From Cytophagales bacterium (GTDB lineage Bacteria; Bacteroidota; Bacteroidia; Cytophagales; UBA9547): a stretch of DNA of 33,910 nt. The DNA lies in NCBI GenBank assembly GCA_025360395.1, contig JANYCH010000199.1:1-33910 (forward strand). Reading direction: 5' to 3'. The translations under genes and the position numbers were made by a program. Each line of letters starts with the position of its first letter. The stretch's first letter is position 1. Shown here piece after piece: positions 9,647 to 17,276 of this stretch. Under the pieces are notes generated by a model. The model worked only from the letters and a program-made list of their open reading frames with translations, did no database searches and was not told the DNA's origin.

Positions 9647-10135
9647 ATGAAACCAAAGGAAATTCAAGACCTTCTTGACTTTATTGCAAAATCCGGATTA
9701 GCAGAAGTCAGCATTGAAACAGAACAATGTAAAATTGTGGTAAAAAGAGATTCTATACAAGGCCATGCATTGCCACAAATGCATATTGCCCAACCTATTC
9801 AAAGCTTGCCAACGGCGCATCCGCATTCTTTGCCAACACACTTGCCAGCAAAAGCTAAAGAAGAAGATGTAGTACCTATTACATCAGAAGGTACTTATCT
9901 TACTATTAAATCCCCTATGATCGGTACTTTTTACCGCTCATCTAGTCCAGATTCGGATAATTTTGCAAACATAGGAGATACTATAAGTAAAGGACAGACT
10001 GTTTGTATTATCGAAGCAATGAAATTGTTTAACGAGATCGAAACAGATATAGCAGGAAGAATTGTAAAAATTCTTGTAGAAAATGCCACACCAGTTGAGT
10101 ATGACCAACCATTATTCCTTGTTGACCCGTCGTAA
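9647..10135 (+). CDS. accB: Acetyl-CoA carboxylase biotin carboxyl carrier protein
   Basis: Carries carboxybiotin between AccC and the carboxyltransferase in the first committed step of fatty-acid synthesis. It has 162 aa. An N-terminal dimerisation region (MKPKEIQDLLDFIAKSGLAE) is followed by a His/Pro/Ala-rich flexible linker (about 38-75) and the C-terminal biotinyl domain. The biotin site is EAMKLFNEI with Lys126; AMKL in place of AMKM is common in this family. It stands 48 nt before accC. The 92-nt gap after efp shows no obvious terminator or TAnnTTTG box, so it may still belong to the upstream operon. Confidence 0.96.
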   Translation: MKPKEIQDLLDFIAKSGLAEVSIETEQCKIVVKRDSIQGHALPQMHIAQPIQSLPTAHPHSLPTHLPAKAKEEDVVPITSEGTYLTIKSPMIGTFYRSSSPDSDNFANIGDTISKGQTVCIIEAMKLFNEIETDIAGRIVKILVENATPVEYDQPLFLVDPS

Positions 10136-10183
10136 GCCCATTTCTATTTAATTATTATTCATTATTAATCAATCATTAAGCTC

Positions 10184-11533
10184 GTGTTTAAGAAAGTATT
10201 GATTGCAAACAGGGGAGAAATTGCCTTACGGGTAATAAGAGCCTGTAAAGAAATGGGAATCAAAACGGTTGCCATATATTCTACTGCTGACAAAGCAAGT
10301 TTACATGTTAAATTTGCCGACGAGGCTGTTTGTATTGGCCCGCCATTAAGTTCTTTATCCTATTTGAGTATTCCTAATATAATTGCAGCAGCAGAAATTA
10401 CGAATGCTGATGCCATTCATCCTGGCTATGGATTTCTATCTGAAAATGCTGAATTCTCTAAAATTTGCCAGGATTATAAAATTAAATTTATAGGTCCTTC
10501 GCCGGAAATGATCAATGCGATGGGCGATAAATCCACTGCAAAGGCATATATGAAAAAGGCCGGAGTACCAACAGTTCCAGGTTCTGTAGGTCTGGTAGAA
10601 AATATTAAAGACGGCAAAAAAATTGCAAAAGACATAGGTTACCCTGTCATACTCAAAGCTACTGCGGGTGGTGGAGGTAAAGGCATGAGAATCATCAATG
10701 AAGATGCTGAATTTGATAAGGCATGGAATGATGCCAAACAAGAAGCAAGTGCTTCGTTTTCTAACGATGGGGTATATCTGGAAAAATTTGTAGTAGAACC
10801 CAGGCATATTGAAATCCAGATTTTTGGAGACAAACATGGAAATGTTGTCCATCTTTCAGAAAGAGATTGCAGTATTCAAAGAAGACATCAGAAATTGGTA
10901 GAAGAAGCTCCTTCTCCAATAATGACTGATAAATTAAGAAAAGAAATGGGAGAAGCTGCCATAAAAGGTGCTAAAGCCATTAAGTATGAAGGAGCAGGTA
11001 CGATTGAATTCCTTGTTGATAAATTCGGAAAGTTCTATTTTATGGAAATGAACACGAGGATTCAAGTTGAACACCCTGTAACCGAAGACGTAACAGACAC
11101 TGACTTGGTTAAGCAACAAATACGGGTGGCGGCAGGAGAAAAACTTTCTTTTGGGAACCTTATTCCTAAGCGTTGTTCCATGGAGGTAAGAATAAATGCA
11201 GAAGATCCAGGAAATGGTTTCAGACCTTCTGCGGGTAAAATCACCCAACTCCATTTCCCTGGAGGAAAAGGTGTACGTGTTGATTCACATATTTATGATG
11301 GGTATACAATTCCTCCTAATTATGATTCTATGGTAGCCAAACTTATTGTGACTGGTGAATCAAGGGAAGAAGTATTAAACAGGATGAAAAGAGCTTTACA
11401 GGAATTTGTTATAGAAGGTATTAAAACCACAATCCCTTTCCACTTAAAGTTGATGGATGATGCTGGTTTCAGATCTGGTAATTTCACGACAAAATATCTT
11501 GAAACTTTTGACTTTACAAGCTTGAAAGCTTGA
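10184..11533 (+). CDS. accC: Acetyl-CoA carboxylase biotin carboxylase subunit
   Basis: ATP-dependent carboxylation of the biotin on AccB. It has 449 aa, the standard AccC length. It begins [16 protein letters not shown] at a GTG codon, since no ATG precedes the conserved strand. The ATP-grasp glycine loop is [11 protein letters not shown] (about 160-170), and the active-site region contains [14 protein letters not shown]. The C-terminal biotin-carboxylase domain includes RINAEDP. It follows accB and ends 50 nt before the preferred GTG start of the BFN-domain gene. The carboxyltransferase genes accA and accD are not in the window. Confidence 0.97.
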   Translation: MFKKVLIANRGEIALRVIRACKEMGIKTVAIYSTADKASLHVKFADEAVCIGPPLSSLSYLSIPNIIAAAEITNADAIHPGYGFLSENAEFSKICQDYKIKFIGPSPEMINAMGDKSTAKAYMKKAGVPTVPGSVGLVENIKDGKKIAKDIGYPVILKATAGGGGKGMRIINEDAEFDKAWNDAKQEASASFSNDGVYLEKFVVEPRHIEIQIFGDKHGNVVHLSERDCSIQRRHQKLVEEAPSPIMTDKLRKEMGEAAIKGAKAIKYEGAGTIEFLVDKFGKFYFMEMNTRIQVEHPVTEDVTDTDLVKQQIRVAAGEKLSFGNLIPKRCSMEVRINAEDPGNGFRPSAGKITQLHFPGGKGVRVDSHIYDGYTIPPNYDSMVAKLIVTGESREEVLNRMKRALQEFVIEGIKTTIPFHLKLMDDAGFRSGNFTTKYLETFDFTSLKA

Positions 11534-11583
11534 TAGATGTATTGAAATATTTTAGTTACTTAGCATTTGATCAAATATCCAAC

Positions 11584-12201
11584 GTGGATAAAATAAAATT
11601 AGAAATATTAGGGTTATCCTCAAGTCAATCTCAGACTGGGTCGTTTGCATTAGTCTTAGGAGAAGAAGGTGGAAATCGACGATTGCCAATCATTATTGGA
11701 ATGTTTGAAGCACAGGCAATCGCAATAGAAATTGAAAAGATCATCCCTAACAGGCCAATGACTCATGATTTGTTTAAGTCATTTTCTGCTAATTTTAATT
11801 TTTATGTTGAGGAAGTTTTAATTTCAGACCTAAAGGAAGGTGTCTTTTATGCCAAAATACACTGCTCTGACGGCCGTACCCATGTAGAGATTGATGCGAG
11901 ACCTTCTGATGCTATTGCTATTGGCTTGAGATTTAATGTTCCGATATTCACTGTTGAATCCATCATGTCGGAAGCGGGGATATTGCTGTCTGATATAACC
12001 CCAGAAGAGTCTGCAACTGAATTGCCAGCTGAAAAAAAGAACCGTAAACCTTCTAAACAGTCTAAGTCTGCTGTAGAAAAGTCTGATAATGTTAAAAACT
12101 TAAGTAGTGAACAGCTTAAAACAATGTTAGAGGACGCTTTAAAAAACGAAGATTATGAAAACGCTGCTAAAATCAGAGATGAATTAAACAAAAGAAACTA
12201 A
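11584..12201 (+). CDS. BFN-domain (DUF151) protein with C-terminal UVR motif
   Basis: Member of the bifunctional nuclease (BFN, DUF151) family. The ORF can be opened at TTG 11530, overlapping accC, but GTG 11584 gives a start on the conserved (M)DKIKLEILGLSSSQSQ that begins related Bacteroidota proteins, so I prefer it (205 aa). The BFN domain (about 1-135) shows RRLPIIIGMFEAQAIA and RPSDAIAIGLRF. A Lys/Ser-rich linker leads to a UVR motif at the C-terminus (KTMLEDALKNEDYENAAKIR), the helix pair found in UvrB/UvrC and Clp proteins. Nuclease activity is known for some family members only; here the role is inferred. A strong terminator follows 17 nt after the stop. Confidence 0.88.
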   Translation: MDKIKLEILGLSSSQSQTGSFALVLGEEGGNRRLPIIIGMFEAQAIAIEIEKIIPNRPMTHDLFKSFSANFNFYVEEVLISDLKEGVFYAKIHCSDGRTHVEIDARPSDAIAIGLRFNVPIFTVESIMSEAGILLSDITPEESATELPAEKKNRKPSKQSKSAVEKSDNVKNLSSEQLKTMLEDALKNEDYENAAKIRDELNKRN

Positions 12202-12218
12202 GGCTATCGGATTCAATA

Positions 12219-12255
12219 AAAAGGGAAGCCTCCAATATTTGGAGGCTTCCCTTTT
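12219..12255. terminator. Strong bidirectional terminator
   Basis: Perfect 15-bp stem (AAAAGGGAAGCCTCC / GGAGGCTTCCCTTTT) around the 7-nt loop AATATTT, with A and T tracts on the two sides. It lies between convergent genes and can end both the accC-BFN transcript and the minus-strand hydrolase transcript. Confidence 0.92.
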
Positions 12256-12274
12256 TGTCAACTTCTTGATTCAG

Positions 12275-13165
12275 TTAAACAATAAATGTTGAGTTATCCT
12301 TGTTTAAATAAGAAGTCTGCAATGTTTCCGATCCTAGTATAAAGTCAAGCAGATCCTGATTTAATCTATCCCGGTGTGTATAAAATAAACCATGAGGGGC
12401 ACCTTCATACACCAAATATTGACTATTAGGTAACAATTCAGAGGTTCTTGCGCTGCTTGCTTCAATAGGGACTATCTTATCTGCATCACCATGTATAATT
12501 AAGGTTTCTACATTTATGGATTCGATATCCATTCTGAAATCTGTATTTGCAAAAGCCATTGCTGCCTGCTTGGTTGCATTTGGAGATGCAATAGAGGCAA
12601 GATTCGTAAAGTAAGGTAAATACGAATTACTTACCGGGTGGTTTATAAGATTTACTCCGAAGAATTGTTTTCCAAAATTATCCAGAAAAGCAATCCTATC
12701 CTCATTTATTGCCTCCAAGATTTGTTGAAATACCTCAGAGTCAACGCCATCCTGATTATTTTCTGTTTTTAACATAAATGGCAAAACTGTACTAATTAGT
12801 ACAACTTTTGTAACCCTTGAGGATCCAAATCGGCTTAAATATCGGGCAACTTCTCCCCCACCCATAGAGAAGCCTACTAATACAGCATCTTGTAAGTCCA
12901 GTTGAGTCATAACAGCATCTAAATCTTCAGCAAATGCATCATAGTTATAAAGCCCCCAAGGCTTACTTGATTTGCCGAAACCCCTGCGATCATATTTAAC
13001 TACACGAAGATTGTTGTTAACCAAATCTTCAATTTGATATTCCAACATCTCTTTACTGGATGGCCAGCCATGTATAAGCACTACAGGACGTCCTTTTCCA
13101 TAAGATTTATAGCATAGTTGTATCTCTTCTCCAGTGGAGAGATCTGTCGTTTGAATAAATTCCAT
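12275..13165 (-). CDS. Alpha/beta hydrolase (non-heme chloroperoxidase-like)
   Basis: Alpha/beta-hydrolase fold enzyme of 296 aa, most like the cofactor-free haloperoxidase/esterase group. The oxyanion region is HGWPSS (32-37). The nucleophile is Ser100 in GFSMGGG, the acid is Asp228 in HGDADKIVP and the base is His258 in GAPHGLF, so the triad is complete. There is no signal peptide, so it is cytoplasmic. The last ~15 residues (after LGSE) extend past the usual end and look unstructured. A 12-bp inverted repeat lies 33 nt upstream of the start and could be an operator. Substrate unknown; peroxidase activity in this group is often a side reaction. Confidence 0.9.
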   Translation of the reverse strand: MEFIQTTDLSTGEEIQLCYKSYGKGRPVVLIHGWPSSKEMLEYQIEDLVNNNLRVVKYDRRGFGKSSKPWGLYNYDAFAEDLDAVMTQLDLQDAVLVGFSMGGGEVARYLSRFGSSRVTKVVLISTVLPFMLKTENNQDGVDSEVFQQILEAINEDRIAFLDNFGKQFFGVNLINHPVSNSYLPYFTNLASIASPNATKQAAMAFANTDFRMDIESINVETLIIHGDADKIVPIEASSARTSELLPNSQYLVYEGAPHGLFYTHRDRLNQDLLDFILGSETLQTSYLNKDNSTFIV

Positions 13166-13198
13166 GATGATAAGATTAAGGATTGGTAGTTCTTAATA

Positions 13199-13237
13199 TT
13201 TTAATAAGTCCTTCCATTATGAAAAGACTTATTAAAA
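13199..13237. repeat. 12-bp inverted repeat upstream of the hydrolase gene
   Basis: TTTTAATAAGTC and GACTTATTAAAA are perfect reverse complements separated by 15 nt. The repeat lies 33 nt upstream of the minus-strand hydrolase ATG, inside the expected promoter area. There is no T-tract suited to ending the upstream gene, so an operator or a structured 5' UTR is more likely than a terminator. Confidence 0.6.
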
Positions 13238-13348
13238 CAGAAAAACCATGCCGTTCCAACTAAAAGTGAGACCTTATATTAATTATAATCTAAATATCCT
13301 GAATTCCTTAAGAATCCACAGTGGACTCACTTAAAAATAACAAAGAGA

Positions 13349-14035
13349 TTATTCCTCCTTTTTGAAAAATTTATACGTTAATCCTGTAGTAAACAATGCC
13401 CCACCAATTCCAAGATCAATATTTGCGCCCAAATGCTCATTAAAGAAAACTCCCATACCAAAACCTGCACGGGCACCAATTGGGATAAAATTGTCAGAAC
13501 CATAATTCCTGTAGCTCCCGTAACTGTTCTGTTGGTTTACGTTTGTACTCGTATAATTATACTTATAGTTTACATAACCAAATCCTACGTGTACATAAGG
13601 ATCAACTTTAGAACTACTACCTAAATGTACAATAAATCTTCCTAGTGCAGTTATTCTTCCAAGGGATTCAGTGATGTCGTACTTATTTTGAATAACTAAG
13701 GGAGTTGAATAATAACCATCATTGTAGTTGTAGCCATAATTTATAGTTTCTGTTCTGGTTCCACTAACAGAGGTTTTAACATACCATATGTCCAACCCAA
13801 AGCCTATCCTTTTTGCAATCAGGTATTCAATTCTCCCACCAATAAAACCAGTCGATTTAGCATTGAATTTGTCGGTGCCATTAGAAGGATAATCATTTCT
13901 GAACTGATATTTATAAAACCAATCCGGGAACCCGTAATAAACATCTACAAATACATCTCCAGCTTTAGTCTGGGCTGAAATGTTATTTAAAACAAGGAAA
14001 AATACTGAAGCACTTATTAAAATAATTTTTTTCAT
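13349..14035 (-). CDS. Outer-membrane beta-barrel family protein
   Basis: Secreted protein of 228 aa with a clear signal peptide (MKKIILISASVFFLVLNNISAQ). The mature part alternates hydrophobic and polar residues, is rich in Gly, Tyr and Asn (INYGYNYNDGYY, SYGSYRNYG), and ends in an aromatic strand (GLTYKFF), the pattern of a small outer-membrane barrel such as OmpW- or Opa-like proteins. Strand-like segments include FGLDIWYVKTSVSG and PYVHVGFGYVNYKYNY. It lies 76 nt downstream of the AsmA-like gene on the same strand. I do not recognise a specific function. Confidence 0.8.
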   Translation of the reverse strand: MKKIILISASVFFLVLNNISAQTKAGDVFVDVYYGFPDWFYKYQFRNDYPSNGTDKFNAKSTGFIGGRIEYLIAKRIGFGLDIWYVKTSVSGTRTETINYGYNYNDGYYSTPLVIQNKYDITESLGRITALGRFIVHLGSSSKVDPYVHVGFGYVNYKYNYTSTNVNQQNSYGSYRNYGSDNFIPIGARAGFGMGVFFNEHLGANIDLGIGGALFTTGLTYKFFKKEE

Positions 14036-14111
14036 AATTGTAGTTTAAATTGCTATATTATAAAGAACAGACACAATTTTATCTAATTCAAATTAATCTT
14101 TTAAAACTTTT

Positions 14112-16556
14112 TTAATCGCTCTCCTTTTGACCTTTATGGAACCTGTCAAAAAGATCTAAACCTATATTCATTTTGCCATCCTTTTCACGGGCTCGAAGGC
14201 GGAGATTGCCGTGTTGAATATCTTTAATTTTAAAATATTCACTGTTATGGTCTTTTAAATTGGATAAAGGGATTTGAATACTCAAATCCGTTTTATGTTT
14301 AAAACTAAAAATACCTTCTAAATAAAGACTTAATACAGATGAGCTTACAACCATTTTTTCTATATAAAGTTCCTCGCCTTCTAAAACAAAAATGTTATTT
14401 ATTTCGTCGAACTGAATATGCATCATATCCCTATTTTTGAAAACCAAGTCTCCAACCTTTTTTAAAGGCAAGAAATTTTTCAATTTCCCCTGAGTTAACA
14501 GAATAGACATTCTACCCTTAATTGATCTTTGTATAGGCTCAAATGAACGGTTTGTTTGACAGTTAAAATTAACCTTAGAGTTAATTATCCCTTCCAGATT
14601 TTCGTTTGTAAGCGAACTTTGACCAAAATTGTTAAATCCATAGAATAGATTTGATGCATCAATATTCTTTAAATTAGCTTCCATTTTGACTTTACCAGAA
14701 TCATTATCCTGAAAAATATAAGCACCATTTAAGGTAATTATTCCTTTTGCAGGCAGATATAGTTTCCAATTATTCAATGATATAGACTCATTAGAAATAT
14801 CAACATTTCCACTTATATCATGAGCAACTAATTTCTTGTATTGAAATTTATGGAGGTTCACATCAAATTCCATCTCCATTTTACTTAAAATTTTATGCAA
14901 GTGACCCATGAATGGTTTAGTTACTTTTATATCATTTTCATCATATTTATGATCTCTTTTAACGAGTAAGTTGTTTAAATTGAAATACGGTGATGATATT
15001 CTCATTTTTGCTTTAATATTATTTTCAGGAAAAAGAAGATAAGGAAGCATATTTTTAAGATCAGCTTGAATTCTGACCTGGTTCTCATTCATTTTACAGG
15101 ACAATCCTTTAACATTCATATCTGAATTAAGAAAATTTAAATCTCCGTTTATATTTGAGAAGGCGAGATGCTTTTTCAAAATATCTATTTTACCATCGGT
15201 TATATTTAAACCAGCATTTATATACCCTTTCATCATGATCGGGTCTGGAATTGTCTTCAAAGAAATGGGACCCTTTTGTTTAAGCTTAAATGAAAAATTG
15301 CCTCCCGAAAATTTATAAACAGAAGTATCTAAATAGTGATGAAAAGCTTTTAACGGACCACTTAATACAGCATCAACATTTGTTTGAGGAACATTTAAGT
15401 TGTGAAGGTCTCCTATTACTTTAAAGTTTATTTCCTTATAATTAAAATCTGAGGTCAGAATTTTGAGGACAGAATTTTCATCACTAGAAAGTTGAAGAGT
15501 ATCGTAATGATTATTGAAGACACCATTTAACTTTACATTTTCCAGAAAATATTCTATTAGTCTTACTCTACTATTTTCAATTTGAAAATTCACCAGAGCA
15601 AATGGCTGAATACCAGGTTTGGTATCTAACACCAAATGGACTTGGGCACTAAGTCCATCATCAACATGAAATTTATTAAGTACTTTCTGTAAATGTGTAT
15701 TCAATAATGAAATTGCTTTGTCATAATCGGTATTGGTTGTATTGATATCCAGGTATATTAGAGGCAGTTTCTTATTTAACCTACATTTTCCTGAAACTTC
15801 GTAAATCTGTCCTTCGCTATTTATTGATGACTGCAACAAAGTCAACAAACTGTCTGACTTATTATAACTCAAATGCAGCTTAAGTTCCAATTCCTTGTTT
15901 GCAAGAAATGGTCCTTTTAAATTATTAAACAATAAGCCTTCTGAAAAAACATGACCATTAACATGACAAACAACTTGATTTTCCAATTTCTTAACTCTTA
16001 TTAAGACGTCATTACAAGCAAGTTGAATCCGTTTTTTTTTCTTATCATCCAAATAGACCAACGATACTTTTTTAAAGACTATTTTTTTAAGGTCAAAGTC
16101 CATTAAGGAGGACTTTACACTTTTGGTGGTATCAGACTTTAATGACTTTCTGGAGAAAACAGACAGATTTGAATAACCTAAAGAATCTTTAAAGATGTTG
16201 AAACTGGCATTTTGAACTATTATACTTTTTACATCAAGTTCCTTTCGTAATAATTTAAAAAGATGAATCTGCAAATAGACTTTTTCAGCCTTGATTATTT
16301 CATTATTATAAACCGAGTCTTTTATCGTAAGGCCAATTAAAGTGACTGAAACAGATGGAAATTCTCTAAAAATGGTAAAGCTTATATTATTTAAATGTGC
16401 ACTTCCTGTAATTCCATTATCAATTTCTCTATTGAAATACGCAAGAATATCCTTTTTATGTATGCTGGCGATAGAATATGCTATTATAAGGAGACTTATT
16501 AAAAATAAGAAAAACCAGAAAAAAACTTTAAAAATAAAAAATACAAATCTTTTCAT
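14112..16556 (-). CDS. AsmA-like family protein
   Basis: Large inner-membrane-anchored protein with a long periplasmic beta-rich part, resembling the AsmA/TamB-like family linked to outer-membrane and lipid homeostasis. The ORF opens at 16583, but the second Met (MKRFVFFIFK, at 16556) gives a normal positively charged start before the single membrane helix, so I prefer it (814 aa). The body is a series of strand-rich repeats with Asn/Lys-rich loops. The C-terminal AsmA-type segment contains IKGRMSILLTQGKLKN and repeated LEGIFSF/LSIQIPL strands. No enzymatic motif is seen. Divergent from the small ORF/tRNA-Cys unit. Confidence 0.82.
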   Translation of the reverse strand: MKRFVFFIFKVFFWFFLFLISLLIIAYSIASIHKKDILAYFNREIDNGITGSAHLNNISFTIFREFPSVSVTLIGLTIKDSVYNNEIIKAEKVYLQIHLFKLLRKELDVKSIIVQNASFNIFKDSLGYSNLSVFSRKSLKSDTTKSVKSSLMDFDLKKIVFKKVSLVYLDDKKKKRIQLACNDVLIRVKKLENQVVCHVNGHVFSEGLLFNNLKGPFLANKELELKLHLSYNKSDSLLTLLQSSINSEGQIYEVSGKCRLNKKLPLIYLDINTTNTDYDKAISLLNTHLQKVLNKFHVDDGLSAQVHLVLDTKPGIQPFALVNFQIENSRVRLIEYFLENVKLNGVFNNHYDTLQLSSDENSVLKILTSDFNYKEINFKVIGDLHNLNVPQTNVDAVLSGPLKAFHHYLDTSVYKFSGGNFSFKLKQKGPISLKTIPDPIMMKGYINAGLNITDGKIDILKKHLAFSNINGDLNFLNSDMNVKGLSCKMNENQVRIQADLKNMLPYLLFPENNIKAKMRISSPYFNLNNLLVKRDHKYDENDIKVTKPFMGHLHKILSKMEMEFDVNLHKFQYKKLVAHDISGNVDISNESISLNNWKLYLPAKGIITLNGAYIFQDNDSGKVKMEANLKNIDASNLFYGFNNFGQSSLTNENLEGIINSKVNFNCQTNRSFEPIQRSIKGRMSILLTQGKLKNFLPLKKVGDLVFKNRDMMHIQFDEINNIFVLEGEELYIEKMVVSSSVLSLYLEGIFSFKHKTDLSIQIPLSNLKDHNSEYFKIKDIQHGNLRLRAREKDGKMNIGLDLFDRFHKGQKESD

Positions 16557-16583
16557 CAGCGGAGCATTAAAAAATAAAGCCAT

Positions 16584-16901
16584 GAAATTAATGGTTACTA
16601 TTTAATCAGAAAATTTAAAAAGAAAATGAATAGAATGGATAGAAATAACAATAAAATTTGGCTGAAATATAAAGAATGTCAGAATTAAATATGGATTTAT
16701 TATAAAAATAATTATTATTTCAGAATTAAATTTTGTATTTTAAAATAAATATTTACCTTTGTTAATGTTCAAGCCCGAACACATATCGACTTCTCTAAGG
16801 TTTAACCAAGACCTTCTCTGCACTTCAGATTTCTGTTGTTGTTGCCGCTAACTTTCCGTCGCAACGCCTTCTATCATTTCTTTAATATAAACTTCTTCGA
16901 C
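16584..16901. other. 318-bp intergenic region with promoter and possible structured leader
   Basis: The left half (to about 16730) is very AT-rich and holds nothing I recognise. The right half contains a good plus-strand promoter and then a less AT-rich stretch of ~135 nt with three short candidate hairpins (TGTTC/GAACA, AAGGT/ACCTT, GTTGC/GCAAC) before the small ORF. No tRNA-like or known riboswitch pattern was recognised. Confidence 0.5.
16732..16761 (+). promoter_or_regulatory. Bacteroidota-type promoter upstream of small ORF and tRNA-Cys
   Basis: TTTG at 16732-16735 and TACCTTTG (TAnnTTTG) at 16754-16761 are separated by 18 nt, close to the ideal -33/-7 spacing. Transcription would start near 16767, giving a ~135-nt leader before ATG 16902 and then reading into tRNA-Cys. 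Confidence 0.6.
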
Positions 16902-17171
16902 ATGAATAAGTCAGAAATCAAATTAATAAGTTTTAAAAAATTCTTTACTAAATACTTCAAGTTTCATTCAGACATTATTGTTTTTAACCCGGATGCAGAT
17001 TATTCATATGAATTTAAGGATCCTCGCGTGTCGTTCCTTGAATTGAATATCAACAATGGCAACCAAAGAAAAGATTGGCTGGAGTACAGTTATTATCCCT
17101 TCTTAGGCTCTAGCCTAAATTTAAAAATAAACGATGAAAATGCATTATTTGGTTTTATAGGCAATAATTAA
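16902..17171 (+). CDS. Hypothetical small protein (orphan)
   Basis: 89-aa ORF that I do not recognise. The open frame extends back to 16836, but those 22 codons look like untranslated leader, and ATG 16902 (MNKSEIKLISFKKFF) is the more natural start. The N-terminal third is basic (KKFFTKYFKFH); the rest is acidic and aromatic (DADYSYEFKDPRVSF, DWLEYSYYPF). There is no signal peptide, membrane helix or Cys pair. It is preceded by a good promoter and ends 6 nt before tRNA-Cys, so the two may share a transcript. It might instead be a chance ORF in a tRNA precursor. Confidence 0.5.
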   Translation: MNKSEIKLISFKKFFTKYFKFHSDIIVFNPDADYSYEFKDPRVSFLELNINNGNQRKDWLEYSYYPFLGSSLNLKINDENALFGFIGNN

Positions 17172-17177
17172 AAATTT

Positions 17178-17248
17178 GGCTACGTGTCCGAGTGGTTAGG
17201 TACGGGTCTGCAAAACCTTTTACAGCGGTTCGAATCCGCTCGTAGCCT
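17178..17248 (+). tRNA. tRNA-Cys (GCA)
   Basis: A cloverleaf can be drawn. The acceptor stem GGCTACG/CGTAGCC is perfect (7 bp). The anticodon loop CTGCAAA holds GCA (17210-17212). The T arm AGCGG-TTCGAAT-CCGCT is perfect. The discriminator base is T, as expected for tRNA-Cys. The D stem is weak, with a T-T opposition, and base pair 27-43 of the anticodon stem is C-T. CCA is not encoded (TCAA follows), so it must be added enzymatically. A T-rich run (17261-17270) may act as a weak terminator. Confidence 0.95.
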
Positions 17249-17276
17249 CAAGTGAAAGATTTTCTTTTTTAACTAG

